A DNA stretch of 64,000 bases from Tanytarsus gracilentus (GCA_038502055.1 JAXRKN010000036.1:2046001-2110000); one strand, 5' to 3'; shown: positions 37,171-48,238, numbered from the stretch's first letter. Notes: generated from the sequence alone by a model not told the origin. Numbers and translations: made by a program.

Positions 37171-39449
37171 TCATTTCGTGTTGCATTTTTTGTCTTCACG
37201 AGTTTGCAGACTCTTTTGACGAGTTTCGTAGTGCTGCTGAGCAACATCTAAGCGATGATAAGTGACTGCGGTCTGGGCCGATGTCGTTTTCTTTCGCCTC
37301 AAATCTGCCAACTCAATTGCCTTACGCCGCAAATCCCACAAATTCCAAAAGTACTTTTCGTCTTTATGAAAAGGCACTGGATGCAACTCCGTCTGCACTT
37401 CCACCTCAACGGTTTTTGAGCTGCTCGGTTGTCGATTCGTTTGTTGTTGCAAAATGCTATCGACATCGATTGGACAATTTTTACCCAATTTAATTTCATT
37501 GAAAATGTCAAAGAATAAAACAAGTTGAATATCTTGCTTGAGCATGTCGAGGATATTCTTAATAAATCTGTGTGTGAAGAAAGTTAATTAAAAGAGAACA
37601 TGCACACAATTACTGCGCGCAGAGGTAATGTGATGAAAGGTGAAAGACGAGAGGAGGGATGGAATTTATGAGCAGCAGCCATGATAAGCTTATCGTGTGC
37701 ATTTACTCACTTTTTCGGTTGTGCTATGAACATTTCAGCTGCTTCAGTGCTGTAAAAGCCATAAATTTTCTTATTCCACAAAATCGTTCCCATTTCTGGT
37801 ACACTTGGCAATAAAACTCGACTCTCAGCCAGCACAAAAGTACAAAAGCCCAGGTATTCAATCTACGAGTAGTGGATGAGTCATAAAAATGCTCTTGATG
37901 ATGAAAATGTTTTTCATTTTTACCTCACAATTGCTTTCCGGCGGTTGCACAATTGAAACGTGCCGTGTGGAACTTGTTGCTTCATGCAACTCAGCATTGA
38001 GCTTCAGATGTCGACGCTTTTGTAAGCGCGTATGATCAGTTTCAACTGGATTTTCACCCAATAACTTGTGGACAACTTCATCGAACTGTTGCTGCCGACA
38101 AAGTTCCGATAAATGTTGTAAATAATTATTAATTTGACTTTGTTGCGAGAGAACATATGAGAGCGTATGCAGTGCAGTCCACTCCTCCGACAATTCTTTG
38201 AATTTTGGAAATATTTGGACACTCGGAACTGCCGAACGAAATTGAACGATGTCATGAAGTTTCGCCAATTTGTCAGCAAAGATTTTTACTCTCATCTCAA
38301 TCAGTGACTTTATAAATTTCAAATTTCCCAACAACTTTCGTACATAAATCTCATGTTGACGATTAAGAATGAGCAAATCAATCATGATGTCAATTTCATT
38401 TGCTTCCATGTGCGGAGTGTTGAGAACAAATTCACATTTTTCGATGCTCACAGCGCAATCAAAAGCGGTCGTTAGCTAAAGTGTAAAAATAATTAAATAA
38501 TTAAATGATAAAAATTACTTACAATATTGACTCGATCCATAATATCACAAAGTGTAAACTGCAAGAGTGACTCGATAGAATCGAAAGACTTCAATAATGT
38601 TTTTGGCACTAAATTAAATAAAATTAAAATTAAAATTAAAACATTTTAATTAATTTACAATCGGGAATATTTTCATCCATTGTGTTGCCAACTCCAGTGT
38701 CCTTATTGAAAAGCACAATGCCGCAAACAATCATTCGAATTTCTTTCAATGACTCAACTCGATTGTGAGCTTCAAGACAAACGAAATTCTCCAAATCACT
38801 CTCGGTCATGATGGAATTTAGAGCTTGTGTGACTTCAGTCAAAACCTAATGAAAAAATATTTTTAATAATTTTCACAAACAATTTTTATCTACTTCATGA
38901 TTCGAGGGACTTCCGAGTGCTGTCTGTAAAATTATGTCAATGATAATCTTCTTCTGCATGACAATGAGTTCGTCCTTAGTCTTTGCTGTAGCAGCACCAT
39001 CCACAATCTCTTTCACCAAGCCACTCGTCTTTTTGCTCAAATTCTCATGATATTCCGCCGTGATTTCATCGTACGGCTTGGAATTTTCAATGAAGAAAAC
39101 TTGCATTTTCAGCGTGATGTTTGATGGCGTTTCATTTAAATCTGAGCAGAATTTTTTATCGTCATCATAAACTTAAAAGTTTTATAGTATTGTGAGGGAG
39201 TTATTTACCAATGATGTGCTTGAGACAAATTCCAATGAGCTCTTCAATCGAACTGCGATCAAACTTTTCATTAAAATCAATCGCATCGTGAAACTGAAGT
39301 GAAACCAAGTGCACTAAGAAAGTGACAAACTTTTTCTCCACAACAAAATCTCGCTTATCGCACTCACGAAGTATCTCATAGACGATGTTTTTGATGATGG
39401 CAGTTTGCGGAGTGAGCAGAAATTTATTGTCAATTTCCGAAGTCCACAT
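37171..39449 (-). CDS. CFAP206: Cilia- and flagella-associated protein 206, left copy
   Basis: Axonemal protein; in other animals CFAP206 acts at the radial spoke and central apparatus interface and is needed for ciliary and sperm motility. Seven exons on the minus strand: 39449-39209, 39141-38894, 38845-38659, 38608-38523, 38475-37924, 37862-37711, 37567-37171. The total is 620 residues, close to the length I recall for the vertebrate protein. The start is ATG at 39449 (MWTSEIDNK); the open frame upstream begins only at TTG. Family-like stretches include LKMQVFFIENS, ALGSPSNHE-VLTEVTQAL, IRMIVCGIVLFNKD, EMGTILWNKKIYGFYST and the tail YFWNLWDLRRKAIELADLRR. AATAAA lies just downstream at 37142-37137. 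An imperfect X-box lies 68-81 bp upstream. It differs from the right copy by only a few residues. Confidence 0.92.
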
Positions 39450-39516
39450 TTCTTGCAAACTTTTTAAATAATTTAGTTGCGAAAAATGATAAACAACTAT
39501 TTTTTTTTGTTCAGAG

Positions 39517-39530
39517 GTTACTATGGTGCA
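39517..39530. promoter_or_regulatory. X-box-like RFX site upstream of CFAP206 (left copy)
   Basis: GTTACTATGGTGCA matches 12 of 14 positions of the ciliary X-box consensus RYYNYYATRRNRAC, about 70 bp before the CFAP206 start. One half-site (GTTACTAT) is good and the other is degenerate. The same site is preserved in the right arm at 43055-43068. Confidence 0.4.
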
Positions 39531-39982
39531 TTTTCAAATAAATCAAATTCACAACTGAAATTTTCTTACACGCTTTTATTGTCCCACAGACACGGCGAGT
39601 GCTGATGAAGGTGACGACAAAAGAATTTGAAAGTTTTTGCCTTACAAAACAATTGCGAGTGTGCGATGCTGTTGGGTGAAGTTAACCCATGTTATTTCCC
39701 TAAAGTGAGAGAAAGAAAAATTGAAAGGGTAGTGAGGGAGAAATATGAAAGGCATAAGTTGAGATAACATTCGCTTTCTTTCTTTTTTTGGGTTCATAAT
39801 AAAAGAATTTCTCACTTCGAAAGATGAAAACTAAATTCAATTTTGCATATTTTTTGTGTGTATGTTTGATTAAATTGCGTCATTTGGGGATGACAATTTG
39901 AAAAAAATGTAGCACGTGTTTCTCAATAAAAACATTAAAATTTAAAGAACTAGATATGTGGTTGAGAAAGTTCATCAAACTT

Positions 39983-42551
39983 TTATTTTGTTCTATTTTT
40001 ATTTGTCTCATTCACATCACATAAGAATTCCCTTAAAATGCCATTGTTGCAATTTTTTAAACCATCTGCAAACGCTTCCAACTTATTCTTGACATTTATT
40101 CCCTTAAACTTATTCTTATCGACATAAAAATCTATCAGAATGCCAATTAAGCGTTTGAGGTTAGAAGAATCGCTTTTATACTTTTCTTCCACATTTTGCT
40201 TGTTCTGCAACAATTTTTTATATTTATCCGATAACAATTCAAACTCGTCATCGTTCTGAACGTTAAGCTCTAGCAGTGCCTGAAGAATTTTATGATTTCT
40301 CTCCACCTCGTTATAGAGCTGTAATTTTGGTTCAGCAAGAGTGATGAAATGTTCGATTGAAGCGTCATTTAAATCTGAAAGAAAAAAAATTAATGCGTTA
40401 AAAAATAATTTTTAAAAAGTTCCCTACTCAAGTTGAGTTCAATTTTGATGTGACGAGTTGTTGCTTCCCTCGTTAGAAAGTCCTTAATAACTGAAATCGT
40501 TGAGATGTTATCGCTCTTGAACTGAGCATCACCTTTCGAGTAGATGCAAATGAGAAATGTGTCGATAAAGACGTTTTTGAAGTAGAGAACATTCTCATCA
40601 GTCGAACTGACACGTTCGGGAACTTCGTTGAGACAATTACTAATCCAACTGTGCATCTCACCCTGACTGAAATTTCCTTTCAATTTTAATGTATTCATTG
40701 GTCTGGAAATAAGGAGGTGGAAAATTGTCAGAAACTATCAGAAATCACTTTTGCATTAATTAACCTTGACTCATCGTAGTTGTGCACGAGGATATGTAAT
40801 GACAGCGGTCGAATGGCATAAGTTCGAAGTTGACAGCATTTAGGCTGGATATTGGGCGTAATGTAGACACGCAATGTGCCATGTTGACCCTCGACAGTTC
40901 GAAACTTCAAGTCAATACGGTTGGTATTTACTTGACATCGATAGCAACAGAGCATCAGATTGCCGTCATTCTTATCGCACTCACTTTTGCTGACGACCGC
41001 ACTATTTCCATCCACATCCAGCATTTCGAGTGCAATATCAGATTGCACCAAAATGTTCTCGATCGGACTCGGTAATTCGAGCGAAAGAATGTATGTTGCA
41101 TCATCAGCAGACAACGAGATCTGTACGGATACATAATAATCACGATATTAACTTTTTGATCCTTGCGGGAAATTTGTAATAAATTACCGAGTCATTAACC
41201 GTCATCACTGGAATTGCTGATAATCCTTGTGATAGTGCTTGCGTTGAAAGTTGATATTTTTCACGCTCCTTTATAACAGCTTGCTCGAGAAATTCTATTT
41301 CGCTTCTGAAAAATGATAATTTTATGATAATTATACTCATTAACATTCATTTTCTTCTCTCGTGACTGTTACTTCAGTTTTTGTATCCTCTGCGATGCAT
41401 CCGTAACAACTTCGTAATTACTGCTCTTGGCATCCGTCAAAACATCACCGAGCGTTCGAGTGGTGAGACCAAAGACTTTACCCGTATAAGTGCATGCAAT
41501 GACTTCCGTATATCCAGCCGCACCAATGCATCCGCCAAAGACACATGAGATGCTCTCATTGAAATTCTCTTCATACAATAATTGCTGACAATCCATTTCC
41601 AAGTCATTATTTTCGAGCATCATCGAGAACACTTGAATCGTTCCGTCCCTCCTTCCGACAATGAGTTCCTCCTTGCCATCTCCGTACAAATCGAATGTAT
41701 CCAAACATGTCACTGCTGATAAATTATCTTTCGATTCGATTAAAGTCTCCTGCTTTACTGCAAAATTTATAATTAATCAGCAAAACTGTTGAAATTGAAA
41801 ATGTCATCAGGTGACTAATTTACCATCTAAAGTCATGGGATTTATTCGAAATAATACAACTCGACCGTCGGAGAAGCCCACAATAAGTTTGTTTCCTTTT
41901 GAATTTTTCGGTACATGCAACACAGTCGGAATGCTCTCAAGCTCAATCATTTTCCTTACGCGACAATGTTCGAGTAGACGTAAAACTCTTCCAGAGCATG
42001 CGAGTACGGTGATGATACGACTCGTCTACAAAAGAGATGCTTTGTGTTTGCATAAATTATTAACTTTATGAATGACTTACATTATGTGGACACAAGACAT
42101 TACAGTCGACAATTGTATCGCCACACAAATAAGTGCCGGATTCTTTACATTCCTTGTAATGCGTATAGACGTGATTTCCACAAACAATCAAGTCATTTCC
42201 GGTCACAAAGAGAGACTTGATGGGTTCAGTGAGATTAGTATCAAAGGACAGAAAGATTTTTCCCTTCTTATTGTAACCAAAAATTTGATTCTCATTAGCA
42301 ACGTAGATACGATCGGGCACAGACCCAATGGAGCCGCCCAACTGAACTGATGTTATCTTGTTGCCGGGAATCGTTTTAAAATGAACATTCGTCTCGTCTT
42401 TCTTCACTGATATCAACTGAATGACTCCATCTTGGTCACCAATGACGACTTTTTGCTGCTCCTTTGCCTTCTTAGTTGGCAACAATTTCAATGAGTTTTG
42501 AAAAGTTATTCCAACTAAAGCATAGTCTACACGCGTTAATTCCAATTCCAT
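39983..42551 (-). CDS. BBS7: Bardet-Biedl syndrome 7 protein (BBSome subunit)
   Basis: Subunit of the BBSome coat that moves membrane cargo in cilia, pairing with BBS2. Seven exons: 42551-42081, 42025-41824, 41757-41373, 41305-41188, 41120-40765, 40702-40428, 40374-39983, giving 732 residues in frame. The N-terminal beta-propeller contains QKVVIGDQDGVIQLISVKK, FLSFDTNLTEPIKSLFVTG and DGKEELIVGRRDGTIQVFS. A short coiled coil (SEIEFLEQAVIKEREKYQLS) follows. Then come the appendage and platform parts with LEMLDVDGNSAVVS, YRCQVNTNRIDLKFRTVEGQ, PMNTLKLKG and FKSDNISTISVIKDFL. The stop codon is embedded in an AATAAA signal. The gene fills nearly all of the unduplicated spacer of the inverted duplication and is divergent from the right CFAP206 copy. 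Confidence 0.96.
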
Positions 42552-42621
42552 TTTATTTTAATTATTTCAATGAATTTTTATTATCAAACTTTCTTTTGAT
42601 TTTTGTTGTGGCAACGTGGTC

Positions 42622-42635
42622 ATTGTCATAGCAAC
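42622..42635. promoter_or_regulatory. X-box (RFX/DAF-19-type site) upstream of BBS7
   Basis: ATTGTCATAGCAAC fits every position of the consensus RYYNYYATRRNRAC and lies 71 bp upstream of the BBS7 ATG. RFX control of BBS genes through such sites at this distance is established in nematodes and conserved in other ciliated animals. A nearby GTTGTGGCAAC (from 42605) is a second partial dyad. Confidence 0.7.
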
Positions 42636-43054
42636 GAAAAATATTTTTTGAATAAGCGATGAAATCTCTTCAACACGTGCTACATTTTTTTCAGATTGTC
42701 ATCCCCAAATGACGCAATTTAATCAAACATACACTCAAAAAATATGCAAAATTGAACTTAGTTTTCATCTTTCGAAGTGAGAAATTCTTTTATTATGAAC
42801 CCAAAAAAAGAAAGAAAGCGAATGTTATCTCAACTTATGCCTTTCATATTTCTCCCTCACTACCCTTTCAATCCTCTCGCTTTAGGGAAATAACATGGGT
42901 TAACTTCACCCAACAGCATCGCACACTCGCAATTGTTTTGTAAGGCAAAAACTTTCAAATTCTTTTGTCGTCACCTTCATCAGCACTCGCCGTGTCTGTG
43001 GGACAATAAAAGCGTGTAAGAAAATTTCAGGTGTGAATTTGACTTATTTGAAAA

Positions 43055-43068
43055 TGCACCATAGTAAC
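43055..43068. promoter_or_regulatory. X-box-like RFX site upstream of CFAP206 (right copy)
   Basis: TGCACCATAGTAAC is the mirrored copy of the site at 39517-39530. It lies 68 bp before the right CFAP206 ATG and has 12 of 14 consensus matches. Confidence 0.4.
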
Positions 43069-43135
43069 CTCTAAACAAAAAAAATAGTTGTTTATCATTT
43101 TTCGCAACTAAATTATTTAAAAAGTTTGAAAGAAA

Positions 43136-45418
43136 ATGTGGACTTCGGAAATTGACAATAAATTTCTGCTCACTCCGCAAACTGCCATCATCAAAAACAT
43201 CGTCTATGAGATACTTCGTGAGTGCGATAAGCGAGATTTTGTTGTGGAGAAAAAGTTTGTCACTTTCTTAGTGCACTTGGTTTCACTTCAGTTTCACGAT
43301 GCGATTGATTTTAATGAAAAGTTTGATCGGAGTTCGATTGAAGAGCTCATTGGAATTTGTCTCAAGCACATCATTGGTAAATAACTCCCTCATAATAATA
43401 TAAAACTTTTAAGTTAAGTTTATGATGGCGATAAAAAATTCTGCTCAGATTTAAATGAAACGCCATCAAACATCACGCTGAAAATGCAAGTTTTCTTCAT
43501 TGAAAATTCCAAGCCGTACGATGAAATCACGGCGGAATATCATGAGAATTTGAGCAAAAAGACGAGTGGCTTGGTGAAAGAGATTGTGGATGGTGCTGCT
43601 ACAGCAAAGACTAAGGACGAACTCATTGTCATGCAGAAGAAGATTATCATTGACATAATTTTACAGACAGCACTCGGAAGTCCCTCGAATCATGAAGTAG
43701 ATAAAAATTGTTTGTGAAAATTATTAAAAATATTTTTTCACTAGGTTTTGACTGAAGTCACACAAGCTCTAAATTCCATCATGACCGAGAGTGATTTGGA
43801 GAATTTCGTTTGTCTTGAAGCTCACAATCGAGTTGAGTCATTGAAAGAAATTCGAATGATTGTTTGCGGCATTGTGCTTTTCAATAAGGACACTGGAGTT
43901 GGCAACACAATGGATGAAAATATTCCCGATTGTAAATTAATTAAAATGTTTTAATTTTAATTTTAATTTTATTTAATTTAGTGCCAAAGACTTTGTTAAA
44001 GTCTTTCGATTCTATCGAGTCACTCTTGCAGTTTACACTTTGTGATATTATGGATCGAGTCAATATTGTAAGTAATTTTTATCATTTAATTATTTAATTA
44101 TTTTTACACTTTAGCTAACGACCGCTTTTGATTGCGCTGTGAGCATCGAAAAATGTGAATTTGTTTTCAACACTCCGCACATGGAAGCAAATGAAATTGA
44201 CATCATGATTGATTTGCTCATTCTTAATCGTCAACACGAGATTTATGTACGAAAGTTGTTGGGAAATTTGAAATTTATAAAGTCCCTGATTGAGATGAGA
44301 GTAAAAATCTTTGCTGACAAATTGGCGAAACTTCATGACATCGTTCAATTTCGTTCGGCAGTTCCGAGTGTCCAAATATTTCCAAAATTCAAAGAATTGT
44401 CGGAGGAGTGGACGGCACTGCATACGCTCTCATATGTTCTCTCGCAACAAAGTCAAATTAATAATTATTTACAACATTTATCGGAACTTTGTCGGCAGCA
44501 ACAGTTCGATGAAGTTGTCCACAAGTTATTGGGTGAAAATCCAGTTGAAACTGATCATACGCGCTTACAAAAGCGTCGACATCTGAAGCTCAATGCTGAG
44601 TTGCATGAAGCAACAAGTTCCACACGGCACGTTTCAATTGTGCAACCGCCGGAAAGCAATTGCGAGGTAAAATGAAAAACATTTTCATCATCAAGAGCAT
44701 TTTTATGACTCATCCACTACTCGTAGATTGAATACCTGGGCTTTTGTACTTTTGTGCTAGCTGAGAGTCGAGTTTTATTGCCAAGTGTACCAGAAATGGG
44801 AACGATTTTGTGGAATAAGAAAATTTATGGCTTTTACAGCACTGAAGCAGCTGAAATGTTCATAGCACAACCGAAAAAGTGAGTAAATGCACACGATAAG
44901 CTTATCATGGCTGCTGCTCATAAATTCCATCCCTCCTCTCGTCTTTCACCTTTCATCACATTACCTCTGCGCGCAGTAATTGTGTGCATGCTCTCTTTTA
45001 ATTAACTTTCTTCACACACAGATTTATTAAGAATATCCTCGACATGCTCAAGCAAGATGTTCAACTTGTTTTATTCTTTGACATTTTCAATGAAATTAAA
45101 TTGGGTAAAAATTGTCCAATCGATGTCGATAGCATTTTGCAACAACAAACGAATCGACAACCGAGCAGCTCAAAAACCGTTGAGGTGGAAGTGCAGACGG
45201 AGTTGCATCCAGTGCCTTTTCATAAAGACGAAAAGTACTTTTGGAATTTGTGGGATTTGCGGCGTAAGGCAATTGAGTTGGCAGATTTGAGGCGAAAGAA
45301 AACGACATCGGCCCAGACCGCAGTCACTTATCATCGCTTAGATGTTGCTCAGCAGCACTACGAAACTCGTCAAAAGAGTCTGCAAACTCGTGAAGACAAA
45401 AAATGCAACACGAAATGA
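43136..45418 (+). CDS. CFAP206: Cilia- and flagella-associated protein 206, right copy
   Basis: Second intact CFAP206 gene, in inverted orientation to the one at 37171-39449. Exons 43136-43376, 43449-43696, 43745-43931, 43982-44067, 44115-44666, 44727-44878 and 45022-45418 each have the same length as their mirror exons and again total 620 residues. Visible amino-acid differences from the left copy are few: Phe for Leu in CEFVFNTPH and Val for Ile in MLKQDVQL. Some other codon changes are silent, for example in PKTLLKS. No lesion is seen, so both copies look functional. AATAAA lies at 45447-45452. It starts 584 bp from BBS7, divergently, so the BBS7 X-box lies in their shared upstream region. 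Confidence 0.92.
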
Positions 45419-45540
45419 AATTTAAATTTTTTTCCGTTTATTTTTAAATAAAGCAAACTCACTGCATTAAGCAGCACACTTTAGAGCTATTTACATGGAA
45501 ATGATTTTAATTTAATGAAATTTTTTATTGCACGTAAATC

Positions 45541-46085
45541 CTAATTAATCCTCTTTTGATGAATGACTGAGGCCACACAAAATGTGCAGATATTTGAGCG
45601 ATAATCGTGTTGAGTAGTTGAAGATTTTTCTAAGCATGGTTGACGGCATGAAGAATTTCCTGTGGCAATAAATCATGAAAATTTTAAAAAGTTTTTCATA
45701 AATTTTTCTTACCGGTTGAAAGTGTCGCATGGAGATGTGAAATGTAAGATTTTGCCAGACGCAGTGTCTCAATCTTCGACAATTTCCTATTTTTCGGTTC
45801 AGTGGGTATCAACAACCTCAAAGTGCTGAATGCTGAATTGACACTGGAAAATTTCACTCTTCAATTTTTTTATCGCATCTGAAAATGTTCACCCTCAAAC
45901 CTGTGAGTTCGAAATCTTTCTCGGGCATTGGCTTGCGTCCTTTGATTTCCTGTACTGCCATCGCAACTATCACTGCTGCTATTTTTACTGAAGATAATTA
46001 CATCCTTCATGTTCCCAAATTCCATCATGAGATGCGAATCTAAATTAAAATTCAACTCGGCACTGTTTTCGTATAATTCCATCAT
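45541..46085 (-). CDS. bHLH transcription factor, TCF15/scleraxis type, right copy
   Basis: Mirror copy of the gene at 36504-37048. Exons 46085-45901, 45843-45713 and 45659-45541 have identical lengths and give 144 residues. The bHLH domain is preserved (NARERFRTHS, LIPTEPKNRKLSKIETLRLA). The only coding difference I noticed is Lys for Asn in the C-terminal exon (CLEKSST). Splice sites are intact; the last acceptor reads CACAG instead of CATAG. A polyadenylation signal lies at 45529-45524 on this strand. The insertion in the right arm lies about 370 bp upstream of its ATG and could alter its promoter. Confidence 0.9.
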
Positions 46086-46455
46086 TTAGTTTTCAGACAT
46101 GTCGCGCAATGCTTTCCCTCAACTCATTTAAGGCACGACTTCTTTTCTTCTTCTTCTTCCTTAAAAATAAAAACTTTAATTTTTCGCACGAATTTCCGAG
46201 TGAGTTTTTCAAGAGTTTATTGTTGACTCGAGTACAACAAGATTGTGACTGAGGTTGAATAAATTTTAAAGTCAATCTTAGTGAGTGAGAGAGAAGAAGC
46301 TAGTTTAAACCACTTGAAAGAAAATCTTCTGTTTTATCCATTAAGTCGTTAGTGAGATGTGCTGAAAAAGATGATCATTGCGACTACAAATGGTGATGAC
46401 ATAACCTCTCATACACGCATCATCAACGGTTAATTTTGTGTGCACACAAATAAAC

Positions 46456-46703
46456 ATAAAATAGTTAAAAAAAATTTTAAAACCCACTTCTATTTAGTAC
46501 ATTCCGCACGGAAAAGTATAAAATAAAATAAAATCAGTATAAAGACTGATATTTTGATATATTTTGTTTACCCATTGAGTACATCAAACAAAATTTTGAT
46601 ATTATTTGCTGTATCGTGAGATATTTTAAACATGCGAGTGCATGTAATACTTGAATGGAATGAAAACTGGAATTAAAGAACAAAATAAAGAAGTGGGGGC
46701 GGT
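46456..46703. repeat. 248-bp hairpin repeat, left arm
   Basis: Reverse complement of 46788-47035 over its full length as far as I can read, separated from it by an 84-bp loop (46704-46787). The arm itself contains a CCCACTTCT ... AGAAGTGGG pair (46483 and 46689), as if it were one short TIR element duplicated head to head. Confidence 0.9.
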
Positions 46704-46787
46704 ATATTTTTGATGTGCATGTTGCTAAGTGTTTATTTTTTTAAGATATATTTTTTAATTGTTAATTTGTTGTGTTTAATTATTTAA

Positions 46788-47035
46788 ACCGCCCCCACTT
46801 CTTTATTTTGTTCTTTAATTCCAGTTTTCATTCCATTCAAGTATTACATGCACTCGCATGTTTAAAATATCTCACGATACAGCAAATAATATCAAAATTT
46901 TGTTTGATGTACTCAATGGGTAAACAAAATATATCAAAATATCAGTCTTTATACTGATTTTATTTTATTTTATACTTTTCCGTGCGGAATGTACTAAATA
47001 GAAGTGGGTTTTAAAATTTTTTTTAACTATTTTAT
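46788..47035. repeat. 248-bp hairpin repeat, right arm
   Basis: Mirror of 46456-46703. It begins ACCGCCCCCACTTCT and ends CTATTTTAT. Apparently perfect identity over 248 bp implies a very recent origin or ongoing homogenisation. Confidence 0.9.
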
Positions 47036-48027
47036 TTAATACTTTTTCCTGTTCAAACTTTTAACATATAAATGGTTTAAATTTTCTTTAGTTTGTTTGG
47101 TCCATTTAATTTTCTGATTTGTTTTTGTTTACATTTTATTAATTTTTATAAGTCCCCCGATCAAGATTCGAATTCTAATATGCCGTTATGAACTTTTTAT
47201 TGACCGTTTATGTTTGCTATATTTTATTAACTTTAAACTATGAACTATTTGTCTTTTTCAGTAAATCTATTATCTATTTTATTTTCATTTTATACATGTT
47301 TTTATTTATTTATCCAAGGTGAAGATGGACGTGTTTTTGTTTTTGTCCCGAATTGAAAGCGATCTCGTTTATTGCCATGTCCTTGTCTTCGTCCTCGCAT
47401 TCCTTTTCCTTCTCGTCAACGAACTGATTCCTCTCGATTTCCGTCTCATTTGTTTTCTTGTTGTTTCTCTGTCTTGTCATTTCCGTGCTAGAAATTAAAT
47501 GTGTAAAAGATCTTTATTTTTTTCGTTCAACTTTTACCTCACCTTTCGATTGAGTTCATCAATCGCCATCTCCATGTCAAGGAATTTGTGGAGTTCTCTT
47601 GTTGCGTTCTATGTTAGAATTGCGTATTGCATTGTCCAAATCTTTGCTGTGAGTTTACTTTGATTCACTCGTCGTGCCATTCTTTGTTGATTATTGTCTT
47701 GCCTTCGTCTTCGAGCTTGTTGATCGTTATTTTCTGTAAATTTCCTTGTTCCTCAATGAATTTAAATTCATTTCCATCAGCTTCTGAATAGTGTCCGTTT
47801 GCTTGTTTTAATATCTGAAATTTTAAAATATTCTGACTTTAATTTAACAAATTTTATGTTTAATTTAATTTTGTTTCTTACCTGTGATATTTGTGATTAC
47901 ACTTAAATGTGGTTTATGATGAATTGAAGAATTTTAAATATTTGTTTTTTTTTCTCCAAATGTTATTGTATTTTCGAAGGGTTTTTATCGAAACTGAGTA
48001 ATTAATTTAAAGTTTAAAAATTTTTCT

Positions 48028-48095
48028 ACCGTTACTTTTTACACAGCTGATCTCGCTCCGCTTCGCTACGCGACATCAGCTGTGCGTGACGCACA
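48028..48095. repeat. Hairpin module A (shared with 50369-50415)
   Basis: It opens ACCGTTACTTTTTACACAG. A 10-bp stem CACAGCTGAT (48042) pairs with ATCAGCTGTG (48075), followed by the small dyad GCGTGACGC. A sequence matching 22 of 24 bases over the leader, and again ATCAGCTGTGCG, recurs at 50369-50415. It lies about 60 bp before the AGAAGTGGG terminus of the insertion. Confidence 0.75.
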
Positions 48096-48165
48096 GCGGT
48101 AAACTCTTCAATGCTCGAGATGAAATTAGTTTTAGGGTATATTATAGAAGTGGGAAGAAGTGGGA

Positions 48166-48238
48166 AAAAAATTAACTCGGAACAACCCCCGAAAAAGTCA
48201 ACAAACAGATGTCAGAAAAAAATCATATCACACTCGCA
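48166..48238. repeat. Right arm of the inverted duplication, part 2 (outer end)
   Basis: Beyond the insertion the mirror homology resumes at AATTAACTCGG and runs to CACTCGCA (48231-48238), which corresponds to the left arm edge at 36061. After that the two flanks are unrelated. Confidence 0.9.

Larger units (their letters stand above)
36061..39920. repeat. Left arm of a large inverted duplication
   Basis: This arm is the near-identical reverse complement of 42671-46455 plus 48166-48238. The outer edge is at TGCGAGTG (36061) and the inner edge at CACGTGTT (39920). Mirrored coordinates sum to about 82590 throughout, apart from the insertion in the right arm. The arm holds a complete bHLH gene and a complete CFAP206 gene. 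It is uninterrupted and so shows the pre-insertion state of the right arm. Confidence 0.95.
42671..46455. repeat. Right arm of the inverted duplication, part 1
   Basis: Reverse complement of the left arm. The inner edge is at AACACGTG (42672) and this part runs to the insertion point at about 46455. It holds CFAP206 (+) and the bHLH gene (-), both intact. Single-base and small indel differences from the left arm occur in introns, spacers and a few codons, so the arms have diverged slightly. Confidence 0.95.
46456..48165. mobile_element. About 1.7-kb insertion in the right arm, probably a non-autonomous foldback/TIR element
   Basis: The mirrored homology breaks after AAATAAAC (about 46455) and resumes at AAAAATTAACTCGG (about 48166), while the left arm is continuous there. 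So this DNA was inserted after the duplication, or lost precisely from the left. It contains a 248-bp perfect inverted repeat (46456-47035), then a T-rich strand-asymmetric part, then a hairpin module, and ends in two AGAAGTGGG repeats (48146 and 48156). CCCACTTCT or its complement recurs at 46483, 46689, 46794 and 47000. No transposase frame is visible. A target-site duplication is masked by A runs. Confidence 0.75.

Noticed and set aside
48028..48095. Helitron 3' end
   Set aside because: A hairpin is present but no CTRR terminus follows; the element ends in AGAAGTGGG and has inverted termini instead.
36061..48238. Idea that the inverted repeat is a large transposon with BBS7 as cargo
   Set aside because: The arms hold ordinary multi-exon host genes with introns and no transposase or conserved short termini, so a segmental duplication is the simpler reading.
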